A DNA stretch of 64,000 bases, taken from contig CM077153.1 of the NCBI GenBank assembly GCA_039583875.1, forward strand, positions 66,162,482-66,226,481. Reading direction: 5' to 3'. The DNA comes from Platanthera guangdongensis. Lineage: Eukaryota > Streptophyta > Magnoliopsida > Asparagales > Orchidaceae. Under the pieces are notes generated by a model, which was not told where the DNA came from, did not search any database, and was given only the letters and a program-made list of their open reading frames with translations. The translations under genes and the position numbers were made by a program. Position 1 is the first letter of the stretch. Each line of letters begins with the position of its first letter. This document shows positions 34,126 to 46,064 of this stretch, in pieces.

Positions 34126-34156
34126 ACGTGCCTTTTCACCTTCGTTTTTAGAAAGG

Positions 34157-34164
34157 TATAAATA
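34157..34164 (+). promoter_or_regulatory. Candidate internal promoter TATA box of element H
   Basis: TATAAATA follows the internal palindrome array and lies 108 bp before the ATG at 34265. The arrangement of array, TATA and short leader repeats that of the LTR promoter. The promoter role is inference. Confidence 0.55.
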
Positions 34165-34264
34165 GGTTCTCAACATTGTCTGTCGACACGCTATCCATAG
34201 TTTCGAGACCAAAACTTTGTGTCGACATCTCTCTCATCTAAATTCAAGATCTCTTTAAACCCTA

Positions 34265-37084
34265 ATGGTGCCCAAGCTTGAAGAGAATGTCAATGAAGGA
34301 TATGAGCTAGTACGCAACGCATTTGGTGGAGCGAATACTGAAATTCAAGGTGTCGTAACCCTAATTGCTGAAAATGGGTTAGAATTTTTGGTATCTGAGC
34401 CAACCAAGATTTGGAAGAAAGAAATACTAGATTTCTATGGCACAGCTACATTGGATTCTACTGGACTCAAGATTAAGTCTGCAGTTCATGGTGCGAAAGT
34501 TAAACTGACTATGAAGAGTTTAAGGAAAGTTCTACACTTACCTAGAATTCAAGAGGAAGTAGAAGTGACCTCTTCCAAGACAAGAGAAGCACTTCAATGG
34601 TGTGGATTGGATCCCACCTTGAAGATTGGAGTTGGAATAAACAGAAAAGGAATGAATCAGCAAAGGAAATTTCTTTCAGAAATAGTTGGCAAAGTCATCC
34701 TATGCAAGCCAGGGGGACATGATAGGATTTCTGCCTACATGTTCAGCCTGATGACAAGTATCATCTACAGACTCAACACTGATTGGTCAGTAGTGATTTT
34801 TTAAAAAGTAAAGGAAAGTATTAAGAAGCCCAATCTGGGTAGAATTATGAGTCTGTACTTAGCTGGAACTATTCCAGAAGTAATGGGACAAGCAGCTGGT
34901 TCTAAGATTAATCATATGAGAAAGATGGACATCAGGATTATTTCAAGGTGGGAGAGGGTGTTAACTAAGGACATGCCTACTCTAGAGAAGGAAACACCTC
35001 CACAGAGGAAGCAGAAGAAAGCCAAAAGGGATCCAGAACCTTCCAGTAGCTTAGAGGAGTAACCAACTTCCAGTTTAAATGAGGAAGAAGTTGATAATGC
35101 TGGAAGGTCACCAGTAAGAAATGAATATGCACAGAGGCAGGGGGAGTTACCATCTGCTAGCCTCATCCAAATGGATCCACTCCAGGGGGAGCCTCACCAT
35201 ATTGAGGTAAAGCCTACTCACTTGGACAGTGAAATGGCAACACAAACAATTCTTGAGGTAATCAGTGAAGTAAATCAAACAAATTTCATTAATGAAGATG
35301 AACTATTAACTGGATATTTGATTGATGTTGACCAGCCAACTCAATTAAACAGTCAAGCTCAATATGTTGTAATGGAGGATACATCTGCTACTGCTGATGC
35401 TCCTGAGATTAGAGAATCTCCAGTGCCTTCTCAACAAGAGTTTACCTTAGAAGAGCTATTTCCTGATATTGAGGGGGAGCATGCTGGTTTTGAGGGGGAG
35501 AAAATTGATTTTGAGGGAGTACAAGTAGACCTTGATGGGGAGACTGCAAGAAATGAGGAGGAGCAAATTAGAACTGAAACTGAGGAGCAAAGGACTCAGG
35601 GGGAGCTACCTAGGACTGCACAGGACTTGCCTCCTAGTCCAAAGGATAGAGTATATATAGCCAGTACCTCAGATTCTAAGGATGCAGCTGATATTCAAGC
35701 TAAGAAGAGGAAGCTCATGGTCTTCAAAAGAAGGAGTCAAAGCTACAAGATGGCACTACAAACAGTTTCTCCACAGCCTGCCCCCACAGCTGATTATAGC
35801 TCTCTATTAATCTCATTGCAGGTCAAGTTAGATGAGCAAAGGATTGCCATGGAGAAGTATATGGATGAGACTCACAAAGATCTCCAATTCTCCTTGGCTC
35901 AAGACATAAAGTCAATAAGATTTGAGGTGAATCAAAATAAGAAAGAAATGACTGACTGTTTCCACAAAGGAGGTAATGAAGTGGTTTTCCTAGCCATCCA
36001 TCAAGAAAAGATCAAGAATCAAGTTGATGATATGGCAGTCAAACAAGGTTATGTCCTAGAAAATCAGATTAGGATGAATGATAATCTGACTGCCTCACAT
36101 AATGCAATTGTTACTGAGATGAAGAATATTTCTACTGCCCAAACTAAAGCTATGACTAAAGCCAAGGCAGAGTTTGATAAGCAATTCCAAGAAGGAATAG
36201 CTGCTGTAAAAACTGCCATTACAGATTCCCAAAAGACAATTTTTGGACAACTACTGAAATTAAAGGCATTCTATAAAGATGGTGTCAATTATATAGATGA
36301 ACAAGTCAGATTTCAGAAGGATGATCTCAGAGATCATGTAGCCAGAGAAGTCATAAAGGGGGAGAGAGTATTAGTCAAAGCTGGATCTGACCATGCTAAA
36401 TGGATTTCCAATAACATCAGAGCCACACTTGGATATCCACCCCTTTGTGATGATGACAATGTGGCTGAATCTGGTATCAATCCTGCTGTTTTTGGAGGTG
36501 AGCAAGCTGAAGTTGCTCAAGTAATCTATCCTCCTGCAAATTTTGAGATGATTCATCATGAAGTACAATCTATGTACAATCCTCCTGAAGGTAATAACAA
36601 TATTATCTTTGAGAAAGTTGACAAGCCAGTGCCTGAGGAAGTGTTGACCAAAGAGCAAGAAACTCTTTTGTCCAAGAAGAGATTCAGAGAACAAGCAGAG
36701 TTAAAGCCAGATTTTGAGCAGTGGAGCCCAACATATAGGAATATCATCCTGACTGCTTGGAAAGCTGTGAAGGACAATACCCTAGATAGGGGTAAATGGT
36801 ACTCTACACAAGAATGGCAAAAGCATGAGGCCAGGTAGGAAGCCATAGTTCAATACAGAAGAAAGGCAAAACTAGAGAAGCTATTGGTACCTCCTAATGC
36901 TCAGGAGCCTATCAAATATTTCCATAAGCCTTTTCATTACTTTGAAAGACAAAAAATAAGGGCTAAAGAGTTGAAGAAGAAGGATCTAAAGGGCAAGAAG
37001 CCTGCTGATGACACTGATGTTCCTGTACAAGCTAAAGTCCAATCAGGGAAAGGAATTGCCATCAAGGAGCCAGAGCTGACTTAG
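34265..37084 (+). pseudogene. Element H third ORF in the envelope position
   Basis: One frame of about 939 codons starts at the ATG at 34265 and is broken only by TAA near 34802, TAA near 35060 and TAG near 36836, each one transition from Gln. The N-terminal 260 residues resemble the 'putative plant transposon protein' domain seen downstream of pol in some plant elements (low certainty). A long acidic, Gln-rich middle follows, then a probable coiled coil (about residues 520-680) and a Lys-rich tail. I see no signal peptide or clear membrane segment, so 'envelope' rests on position only. It is 180 bp downstream of the internal palindrome array. Confidence 0.7.
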
Positions 37085-37337
37085 ATTAGTTTTACTATAT
37101 TTTATAACATTGTAATCTTTTGTGTTAAAATCTATGTAAACTTTTGTTACAGAAAGTATTGGAAGTTGAAATAAAATTATAATGAATGATCATTGTGTTA
37201 GTATACTTATTCTGTGATGAAATATCTTTTATGTTTTGTTTTAAGTATTTACCCTGTCATATCATGTTGTCATACATCATAATGTGTATTTGTTATGAAT
37301 GGTGTATATCATTGACTAAGGGTTATGACTTCTCCAA
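37085..37337 (+). other. Element H 3' untranslated internal region
   Basis: AT-rich sequence between the third ORF and the polypurine tract. I see no ORF or repeat structure in it. Confidence 0.6.
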
Positions 37338-37349
37338 ATAAGGGGAGAT
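37338..37349 (+). other. Element H polypurine tract
   Basis: AATAAGGGGAGAT directly precedes the LTR start at 37350. It primes plus-strand DNA synthesis. Confidence 0.85.
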
Positions 37350-39152
37350 TGTTGGGTATATTGGAAAATGTATACCTGATTTGAAGAAGCCTCACCCTAC
37401 TCAATGATATGCATCAAGGTGTATTTGATGTGTTTTGAGTTTATATGTGCAGGTTAAGTAATTGCAGGAAATGCAGAAAAATTTCTAAGTCCGTGTGTCG
37501 ACACTTATGAAGGCTTGTGTCGACACCTAGAGAAGCAGTGTCGACACTTGGAGTAGATTGTGTCGACACTTGGAAAGGCTGTGTCGACACCAGAAGAAAT
37601 TATGTCGACATACAGAGACAGTGTCGACACACAGAGAAGCAAAGTCGACATTAACTGTGTCGACACCAAAAGAAAGTGTTGACATGCAGGAATACTTAGT
37701 CGACATCAAATGTGTCGACACATAGAGGTAGTGTCGACACATAGAAGTATTTTTCAACATCAATTGTGTCGACACACAGGGCTTGTGTCGACACACAGTA
37801 AAGCTTCAATAAAGTTAAAGTAAAGTACTTGTGTCGACACAAAGGAGATGTGTTGACACACAGCAAAGCTTCAACTATGTTAAAGAAGAAGTATTTGTGT
37901 CGACACAAAGGAGATGTGTCGACACACAGCAAGTTTCAACTATGTTAAAGAAGAAGTATTTGTGTCGACACACAGAATCAATGTCGACACATTCAACAGA
38001 AGGCTGTGTCGAGAAGTATTAACAACAACAAAGGAGTTGTGTCGACACCACCAAGGCATGTGTCGACACTTAGTTTACTTGTGTCACACTTAGTCTATTT
38101 GTGTCGACACATAATGAAGATTAGTCTCGACACTTTCAGACAGAGATAGTATTTCAAGAAGTGACTGAATGACTTGACAGCTGTCATTTCAACCAGTCTA
38201 CTGCAACTGTCAAAGCTGTCAGAAGTTTGTTAGAAACCGGATCAGCCGGTTACCATGGAGGAAGACTATATAAAGGCCTTTCTCCTTCAACAGAAAGTGA
38301 TCAATTACAATAAATATTGAAGATCTACACAGATATCGATCAACATAAAAAGAAGAAGACCTTCGACAGAAGATCTAAGAAGTTGGAGAGAGAGAGCTCC
38401 TTCTAAGAAGAGCAGTTGCTGAACCAGGCTGCCACGAAAGATTCAGATTGACATCTGAATCTCAAGTCAGAAGCTGATTGAAGATCAACTTCTCAAGGGT
38501 TCAACCCTACTGAGTTCATATTCAAGAAGCTTGGAAGAAAGCTAAGAGAGATTGTGCTCTGCCATCAAGTTCTTCCAAGAACTGTTCAAGAAGCCATCCA
38601 TCCCTTCTCTCTCTATCTGGGTGGTGGTTAATTACTTTGTTCAATCAATTTTCTGTAGGATATATACTAGATCTGAGTTGTAAGCCTATTATATAAAGGC
38701 TGAGTGTAGGAGAATATTTTCTCTGAGTGGTAGGGCTGTGAGCCTGAGGTGTAGGAGATTGTGATCTCTTAGTGTAGGCCTTGTTGAAGGCTGAGGTAGG
38801 GCATTTATCCTGAGTTGTAGGAGTGTGGATACACTCTGAGTTGTAGGAACCTATTTGGGGTTCTGTGCTGTAAGATCTGAGGATCTGAGGTGAAGTGCAG
38901 AAGTTAGGCCGAATCTAGTACACTGCTAGATAGGCGAAGGGGGAAAGTGGATGTACCAAGACCTTGGGGAACCACTATAAATACTGTGTGCACACTGTGA
39001 TTGATTGTTTCTGTGATTGCTGTGCTGTGTTAGCAATAGAATTTGCAGTTTATTATTAGTTAACTGTACAGCTTTTCTGCCTTAAAAGAAAAATAGGAAT
39101 TACACCTATTCACCCCCCCACCCCTCTAGGTGGTTAGGAACTAATCCTTTCA
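37350..39152 (+). mobile_element. Element H 3' LTR
   Basis: It begins TGTTGGGTATATTGG and ends ATCCTTTCA, followed by the TSD ACTTG. It matches the 5' LTR with scattered substitutions and small indels. Its palindrome array is at 37495-38130, the TATA box at 38267, the hairpin array at about 38655-38895 and the conserved box at 38947-38981. Confidence 0.95.
38655..38895 (+). repeat. Element H hairpin array (3' LTR copy)
   Basis: It has the same order of units as 27988-28222. A few bases differ, for example GATCT...AGGATC here against GATTT...AGGATC in the 5' copy. Confidence 0.85.
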
Positions 39153-39157
39153 ACTTG

Positions 39158-39540
39158 GTCTAATAAATCCACAACTGAACAACTCATCGAGCTGAGTACG
39201 CAACTCGTGCAACTCACACAGAGCCATACGGTACGTTGCTTTAGCAATAGGACGAGTACCTGGCTCGAGGTTTATCAGAAACTCTATCTCCCTTTCCGGA
39301 GGAAGTCCTGGAAGACTATCAGGAAAAACATCTGGAATCTCTCGCACCACCGAGACATCCTCAAGACGTGGTGTAACAAAAGCTGTTTCTAGAGTAGAAA
39401 TATAAACAAAAAACGCCTCGCAGCCAGACTATATTGCACGACAAGCACGAACCGCAGAAAAGACATGAGAAACTCTGTCCTGATATCCATAGACTCTCAT
39501 AGGTTGTTCGTCGTCCATTCTGAAATCCAATTACTTAGCC
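39158..39540 (-). pseudogene. pol: Element C protease-RT linker and RT N-terminus
   Basis: The frame 39350-39158 has REIPDVFPDSLPGLPPEREI and ELHELRTQLDELFSCGFIRPS, the start of gypsy RT. The rest of RT continues at 26674 across element H. Coding between 39350 and 39540 is interrupted. Confidence 0.88.
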
Positions 39541-39847
39541 TTTCACTGGATGACTGCATCATACTTGGACAGCCAGTCCATGCCCATAATCACATCAAAA
39601 TCAGACAGATCCAAAATCATCAGGTCCGCAAAGGCCAGAAAATTGCCAAGATAAATAGGGCATCTCAGAACTCCGTGGATAGATATCACAGAATCACTGG
39701 AAGGGAGCTTGACATTGAAGGAGCCTCCCAAATGGTCCACACTCAGGCGATGTTTATCAACAAATCTCCGGGTCACTAAGGAATGGGTGGCACCCGAATC
39801 TAAAAGAACGCGTGCCCACCTATTCCGTACCTTAAACTCCCCTAAAA
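39541..39847 (-). pseudogene. pol: Element C protease
   Basis: VLLDSGATHSLVTRRFV carries the retropepsin DSG site. LSDFDVIMGMDWLSKYDAVI closes the domain. The Met used as start in a simple ORF reading (39902) lies inside the candidate intron; the domain itself begins about 15 codons before the active Asp. Confidence 0.9.
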
Positions 39848-39925
39848 CTGTAACATACATAACTAAATGAATGATAGCTAGGGCAACAATGATAACTAAC
39901 AAGGATAAATTAAACTGAGGCTAAC
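39848..39925 (-). other. Candidate intron between gag and protease, element C
   Basis: On the minus strand ATATCAG|GTTAGC opens and GTTACAG|TTTTAG closes a 78 bp GT...AG segment rich in T. It is in phase 1 and joins gag to protease. Because 78 is a multiple of three and the intron has no stop in that frame, retention would also keep the frame open. Frame arithmetic agrees on both sides (all codon starts congruent to 2 modulo 3). Confidence 0.55.
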
Positions 39926-40019
39926 CTGATATCACTTGCGTAGAGGTTTGGGCTTCCTTGCTGGTCATCATGTTCAACTTTCCTTTTCCTTTATCCAGGT
40001 TTGGTGGTGGTGGCAGAGC

Positions 40020-41150
40020 TCAAAGTGGGGCAGGCTGCAGCGGGGACTGAGCCTGGGGGCATAAATACTTCTGGTGCCCCTTCTGCCCACACTGGAAGCA
40101 AATCCTTTCTTTCATCCAGCAGCGAGTCACGTCATGACCCTTCCTTGCACAGAACGAGCACACAAGCTCTCCCTTGGGTGCACCTTGGATGGCGTGCACC
40201 TGCTGCTTCAGGGTGGCATTCCTCTTGAAGCACCTATCATAGGGGTGGCCAGGATGACCACAGAAGCTACACACTTCCTTACTTTTCATCTTCGAAGCAG
40301 GGCCAGCTGCCCTGGAGCTACCATCCTCAACGCCTTTTCTTTTCTCCTTCCTTGCCTCAGCACCGCAGTTCTTGGTGTTTTCAATCGCCTCCACTTTTAA
40401 AGTGGCTTCCACTGCTTCAACATAACTTTCAGCTTGGTAAGCGCATGCCAACTGCTGGACATCGCTTCTTAATCCTCCCAAGAAACATTTCACTCTACCC
40501 TCTCCAGAAGCTACCAAATCAGGAGCAAAACTGCTCAGTTTGCTAAACTCAATCTCGTACTCGATCACGGTAAAATGTCTCTGCTTTAGATGTAGGAAGT
40601 TATTCATCAGGCGGTCTTGCTCGACCGAGGGTAGAAACTTCTTCAGCAGCATCTTCTTAAAAGATTCCCAAGTACAGCCTTGCTTTAGGCTCTCTCTTTC
40701 CCGAATCCACCAACGTTTTGCCAGACCTTTTAACTGATAGGCTGCAATCAGCACCTTCTGGGCTTCTAGAATTTCGGAATACGAAAACATCTCCTCGATG
40801 GAGATGATCCAATCATCTATAATCACAAATTCAGCACTATCGTCGAAGGTGGGAGGTCCCAACCACTGGAAGTGCGATATGAAATTCATTTCTGGTGGTA
40901 TCGCCATCAGGGGCACCAGAGGAGCAGGGGTATCTGACACGGCTTGTCCCAAGGCGGGCTCCTGCACTGAAGGTTTCTGCGCGGGAGCGGCAGACAACAA
41001 AGAGTTAATTTGCGATTGCATCGCAACCAATTGCCTCGATAGAGCCTCATTGCTCTAACGCAGACTCTCGATAATCGCGTCACTTTGCGCACCTGATGAC
41101 TCACCCTTTGACTGGGGAGTCGACCTCGTCGCAGGACGCTTTGGCGACAT
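40020..41150 (-). pseudogene. gag: Element C gag
   Basis: It starts at the ATG at 41150 (MSPKRPATRS). The retrotransposon gag core includes LKGLAKRWWIRERESL and FLHLKQRHFTVIEYEIEFSKL. It has three CCHC-like knuckles: CSFCGHPGHPYDRC, CSFCARKGHDVTRC and CFQCGQKGHQKYLC. An in-frame TAG lies at 41055-41057 and a TGA at 40020-40022, after which the frame stays open to the candidate intron at 39925. Three knuckles are more than the usual one or two. Confidence 0.9.
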
Positions 41151-41828
41151 TTCTAAAAATCAAACGAACAACTCATCAAAATCCTAGCTTACAACAAAGC
41201 CACACTACTAGTTCAGACCATACTTAAAAGACACTTGCTTACGCAGCAACTTGCTCTGGGATTTTATAATGATGCTATGTCTTACTTAGGATGACATCCT
41301 CTCATCCTATTGACTCTTGTGCCTATGACATGAATGCATGTATTCTTTATTCTTTTTCTGATTTAAAATCATGTGTGTACATATGTCATCCCGCAAATCT
41401 TTAGCTTGGCACATTGTGCTTATGCAATGTTATGATATGCATGATTGTTCTATGCATTCTAAAAAGGGCCTAATGTATGTTATGAGCGGGGTACGCATGA
41501 AAATGTTATGCATCCCATACTATATGACATTCTCATGCAACGAAAAAGAAACGTGCTAGTCGCATTCATGTTGTGAGGTTATGCATCTCATACTACATAA
41601 CCCTCACATGTTGCCCATATGGTGGATCCATATACAGACACATATTATGCATCCCATACTACATAATATGCCCATATACTTCATATTATGCTATGAGTGT
41701 ATTGTTCGTGCTTCAGCCAATACGTGCTGATGACATATCGGTGTGTGTATGATATGATGCTAAACACTTAATACTAATAAGGAAAGGTTGCCCAACAAAT
41801 TGTCAAGCAACCTCCCTCTGATACCAAC
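41151..41828 (-). other. Element C leader and primer binding site
   Basis: The tRNA-Met-type site GTTGGTATCAGAGG lies at 41828-41815 on the minus strand. The leader has no ORF of note; it repeats an 'atgcatcccatactacata'-like phrase near 41510, 41582 and 41645. Confidence 0.8.
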
Positions 41829-44342
41829 TGTCACAACCCGCATTTTCATCGCAAAAAAGGCTTATCAGAGTAAGGGAAAATTCGCATCATGATTCCACGT
41901 CAGCAGGGGATAACTGCGGATGCTCAGGAAGACACCAAACTAATCATGAAGAAATATTCTTTTTAAGTTATTTTAAGGAAAATCAGTTAAGTGTAGTAGT
42001 TAGCTGTATCCCTCGGCTTAGTGGCTCATCTAGTCCACGAATCAAAATATATTATACGCTGCGGAAAAATACTTGATTAGATTAACTCAAACATCCTACA
42101 TGAGTAAAAACATCCCTAAGGGACAGATCATGCTATGCAAGACTCTAAATTTATTATAGTAGGAAAGATAGCTTTTACGGTCGCTAAAAATAACAAGTTA
42201 GAGTTCCAAATTATGCAATACATGAAGTAATAGTAGTAAATTTTATAATTGAAAATACCTAACATGCATTCCTAGCATAAATCCTCCTAAAGAACAAGTA
42301 ATCCACATCCACATTTAAAGAAACGAGCACCTAGCAAGTATCAAACAACTAACAATTCAGTGGGCGCCAACAAGTTGACACGAACCCACGAACAAAAGTA
42401 TGTCTGAACTAGTAAAACTAAACAAACATCAAACTACCTCGCTATGACGAGGCAACAACCACGACCAACACTGCCGCCAGAAAGCTCCAAAACCAGTACT
42501 GCTAACTGCTACTGCTCTAAACCTGAGGCATTTCAAAGACAGAACACCTTAGCAAGAAGGTACAAAAGGTGGCAGGAAAAGTAATAAGCCAAAATAAACA
42601 AAGGTCAACAGGGGTACCAACCCAAGAACAAAAGCACTGAAGTAAAGTACAAAAGAAAACAGGGCATCAACAGGAAAAGAACTCCTACGTGATTTGTCAT
42701 GTTCCACAAGGGTACACCAGATACACGAGGCTATAAGGTGAATACATGAATATTTCACCAGAAAGAAAATACAAAACCTTTATTAGGCACCTGTGGTCAA
42801 CTCTATCCAAAAATACGGGCGAAGTGGTCACTCTTGGACACACCACCCAAAAACACGGGCGAGGTGGTCAATCTTGGACCCACCACCCAAAAACAAAATG
42901 GATATATAATCCGTCTAACTGCAAGGGAGTCTCATACTCTCCACCATACACCGCAGACATCCAAAACCAGGTAGACTTCCACAGGGCACTAATGAAGGTA
43001 ACAAACACTGCGGAGGTGGAATCGTCCACTAACTCCTGCATTCAAGAAACCCAAAGAAACCACAACACAAATATCTCGAGATTTGGCTCGACAGATTCTA
43101 CTTGACATTACCGAACTCAAGATGTGGTTGATCAACCTCTAGGAGCAATTTACAGTCCTAGCTAAATTCTAACACGCTAAATAACGAAATCTAAAACATG
43201 CATAGCCATCATTAAGACACACCAGGAATAATTAACCAAAACCAGACAAAATTGGGCTTTCCAAGAAAACATCGTACAACAACAAAGGAACGTTGAAACG
43301 ATTAATCATAACAATGATTTGGAAGAATAAGCACAAAAAATTTAAAGAACATGAAAGTATAGTCGTTACCATCAGATCAGATAAAGAGAAATGAGGGGAA
43401 ACCACCACTTGCCTTGGTTTTTTTACCGGAAAAGTCCTCTGAGTCGCTCCACGTCGTAGATCGGGGCAAAAGACTGCGGGAGGAGTCGAAATCTATACAA
43501 AAAATGGTCGAAAAGGGGATTAGGGCCGAAAAACCATAACAAAAAATATCAAGAAATGGGGAAGAAATTACCACGAGGGCGTAGCTCTCGACAAGAGCTT
43601 TCCAGATCTACGATCGGTTTGAAATTCCGAGCACCGGAGCACCGTCAACAGCCACCGGAAGACCTAAGGATGGACAACCTCTTTCTCGCTCACGCCACTC
43701 TGGTTTGGGAGGAAAACGAATTGGAGAAGAAGATGAAGAAGGTATTTATACTAAAGGTGATAACAGGGAGAACAACAAAATAAATCGGGCTCAGCTGAAC
43801 CGGTTTTCCCGAGATAGAAGGAACGGATTACTCGAGTACTAAGGGAATTACACGAGTACTGCACAAGGGTTACTCGAGTACTAAGGCACATACTCGAGTA
43901 CTGCACGGGGATTACTCGAGTACTAAGGACTTACTCGAATACTGCACGGGGGAACTACTCGAGTACAAGGGCACTTACTCAAGTATAATAAGGGGATTAC
44001 TCGAGTATAAGGCAATTACTCGAGTACTGCTAGAGGATTACTCACGAATTCTGTTCGAAAATAGTCGAACGCATGCCTGATCATCGAACCCAACATGAAG
44101 ATCTGCTAGACCTACATCAAGCTCCGCTCGATGTTTTGTCAAGCTCAGCACGACAATCGTTGAGCTCAACGATCGTCGACCTCTAGACAGCGCCCAAAAA
44201 AATTGACAATCATCGAGCTCCGCTCGACTATCGTCGACCTCGACACAACGCCCAGAAAGAAAATGACAATCGTCAAGCTCCGCTCGATGATCGTCGACCT
44301 CAACATAGTGCCCAGAAAAATGACAATCGTTGAGTTCCGCTC
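41829..44342 (-). mobile_element. Element C 5' LTR, part left of element D
   Basis: It ends GGTTGTGACA on the minus strand at 41829. It matches 19870-22376 along its length, including the TACTCGAGTA array (43829-44040) and the GTCGA repeats before 44342. At 44343 element D begins. The start of this LTR should lie right of D and is not seen in the window. Confidence 0.88.
43829..44040. repeat. TACTCGAGTA palindrome array, second LTR copy
   Basis: It has the same order of palindromes and fillers as 21842-22040, with a few substitutions. Confidence 0.88.
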
Positions 44343-45849
44343 TGTTGGAACACCCTATTACTGATTTGGGCAAGGATCACTATGTCCTTAGGAAAATTTT
44401 TTTTGACCTCCTTGTATAGTTTTTAAGGTCAATTAGATTGAGTCTAAGGGTTAGAATTTAGGCTTGAAAGCTGCCCCCAAGACCCTCAGATCAGATATTC
44501 AAATTCAGGAGAATAAGTCATTTTAGTCGAGCTCAGGTCGACAAATCGTCGAACTCAGTTCGATGATCTATGAGCTCAGTTCAACGAGTCGTCGAACGCC
44601 GTTCAACGATCTTCAAGCTTAGATCGACATTTCTGTCTCTAGCTGTTTTCCCAGTCTCTGAGCTCAGGTCGACGATAGTTGAGCTCAGATCGACGATTTC
44701 TGTTTCCAGTCTAGTTCCAGTCTCTGAGCTCAGGTCGACGATAGTTGAGCTCAGGTCGACGATTTTCTGGAGAGATGGACAATTCTCAAGATTCAAATTC
44801 AGACATTTATGGTATTCTATCTTATTTATTCCCAGCATTTATTTCAAGGATCTTGTAGCCGTTTCAATTAATCTGGAGCAAGTTTCAAGGGAGATTTAAA
44901 GGAATATTTTCTAGGACTTTCCTCCAGAGACAAAATTCATTTAAGGAAGTCATTAATAAGTGGCTAACGACTATCTTGGAGACAGAGAATCAATTCATTC
45001 TTTTCAGATCTAAGGAATAAAAGAGAATTTATCCTACTTCTCCTAATAGACACAAACAGTTACACTCAGAGAAAAAGAGAACAATCACAGCCAGACACAA
45101 AAATAGAATACATTCAGAACACACACCACTGAAGGAGATCAACATACAGAAAAAGATTTTCTAGATCTCTTTTGACTCAAGTGTTCAGAAGGCCTCATCC
45201 ATCAAGACTCCAGACACTACACATTTTAGCAACTACTGGAATCATTCTTTGCTGGAGATCTCATCTACTGAAGGCCTATCACCCTAGTGCAAAGCTTCTT
45301 TTCCTGAACAACTTCCAGATCTCAGGGGGAGCTTTGACAACATCATCCACTAGTCTTCTCTCTGATTGTTGACAGAGAAGATCATCTCTCCTCTTTCTCG
45401 TTCTGCTGTAAAAGGGTTTCTCAAAACTCCCCTCAAAGGTTTTGTGTTGGTTTCTGAGACCTTGTCAAAACTCAGTGGTGGCAAGACACCTGATCAAAAA
45501 AATCTAGTTTGGTTTTTGAGCACCTTATCAAAAGCTCATTGGTGCCCAGGACACCTGATCAACTCATCCTGCAGTGGATTCCTACCTAGTGTGGTAGAAG
45601 AGTGGATGTACCCAGATTGATTGGGGAACCACTATAGCTCGTTGTGTATTCTGGTTGCTATATTTTGTTTGCTGTGTGCTGTGTTTTTATTTCTTGCTTT
45701 CATAATTTTTATTTACTGCAAGCACCTTACACATATATTTAAATTAAGTCTTCCACTACAAAATAATTTTTAACTTGAAAATTATTTTAATATACTCTAT
45801 TCACCCCCCCCCCCCTCTAGAGTTGAGGTATATCTTATCCCCACTTTCA
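44343..45849 (+). mobile_element. Element D 5' LTR
   Basis: It begins TGTTGGAACACC and ends CCCCACTTTCA, 1507 bp. It carries GTCGA-rich repeats (44522-44770), the TGGATGTACCCAG...GAACCACTATA box (45602-45636) and a C-tract in TATTCACCCC...TCTAGAG (near 45800). Unlike A and H it lacks the mini-hairpin array. The 5 bp to its left, CGCTC, cannot be matched to a right-hand copy because D's end is missing. Confidence 0.9.
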
Positions 45850-46064
45850 ATTGGTATGAGAGGGAGGTTGGTTAAAATCACCAGGTTGGTTACTTTGGTT
45901 GGTTAAAATACCATACCTTAGTTGGTTGTTATTCAACTAAATCTTCATCAGATTAGTTGTTCCTACAGACTAACACCTGAACCAAAAGATCTCTGATAAG
46001 ATCAATCTTTTATAGAGGGTTTTTATTTTTATTATTTGTATTATATTTATCTTTATATAAAACC
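45850..46064 (+). other. Element D primer binding site and leader
   Basis: ATTGGTATGAGAGG at 45850 is a tRNA-Met-type site with one change (TATGAG for TATCAG). The leader has two direct repeats of GGTTGGTTAAAAT and no ORF. Confidence 0.8.

Larger units (their letters stand above)
26680..39152 (+). mobile_element. Element H: complete Sirevirus-like Ty1/copia element
   Basis: LTRs at 26680-28479 and 37350-39152 (about 1.8 kb each) flank gag, pol (PR-IN-RT-RH) and a third long ORF in the envelope position. A perfect 5 bp target duplication, ACTTG, brackets it. It lies in antisense orientation inside C's RT. Total 12.5 kb. The reading frames carry about ten point lesions, so this copy is not coding as it stands. 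Confidence 0.95.

Noticed and set aside
34265..37084. Calling the third ORF of H a true viral envelope gene
   Set aside because: No signal peptide, membrane helix or cleavage site is visible; only its position matches.
39543..39902. Methionine at 39902 as the start of C's protease
   Set aside because: It falls inside the candidate intron; the preceding residues are hydrophobic noise from intron sequence.
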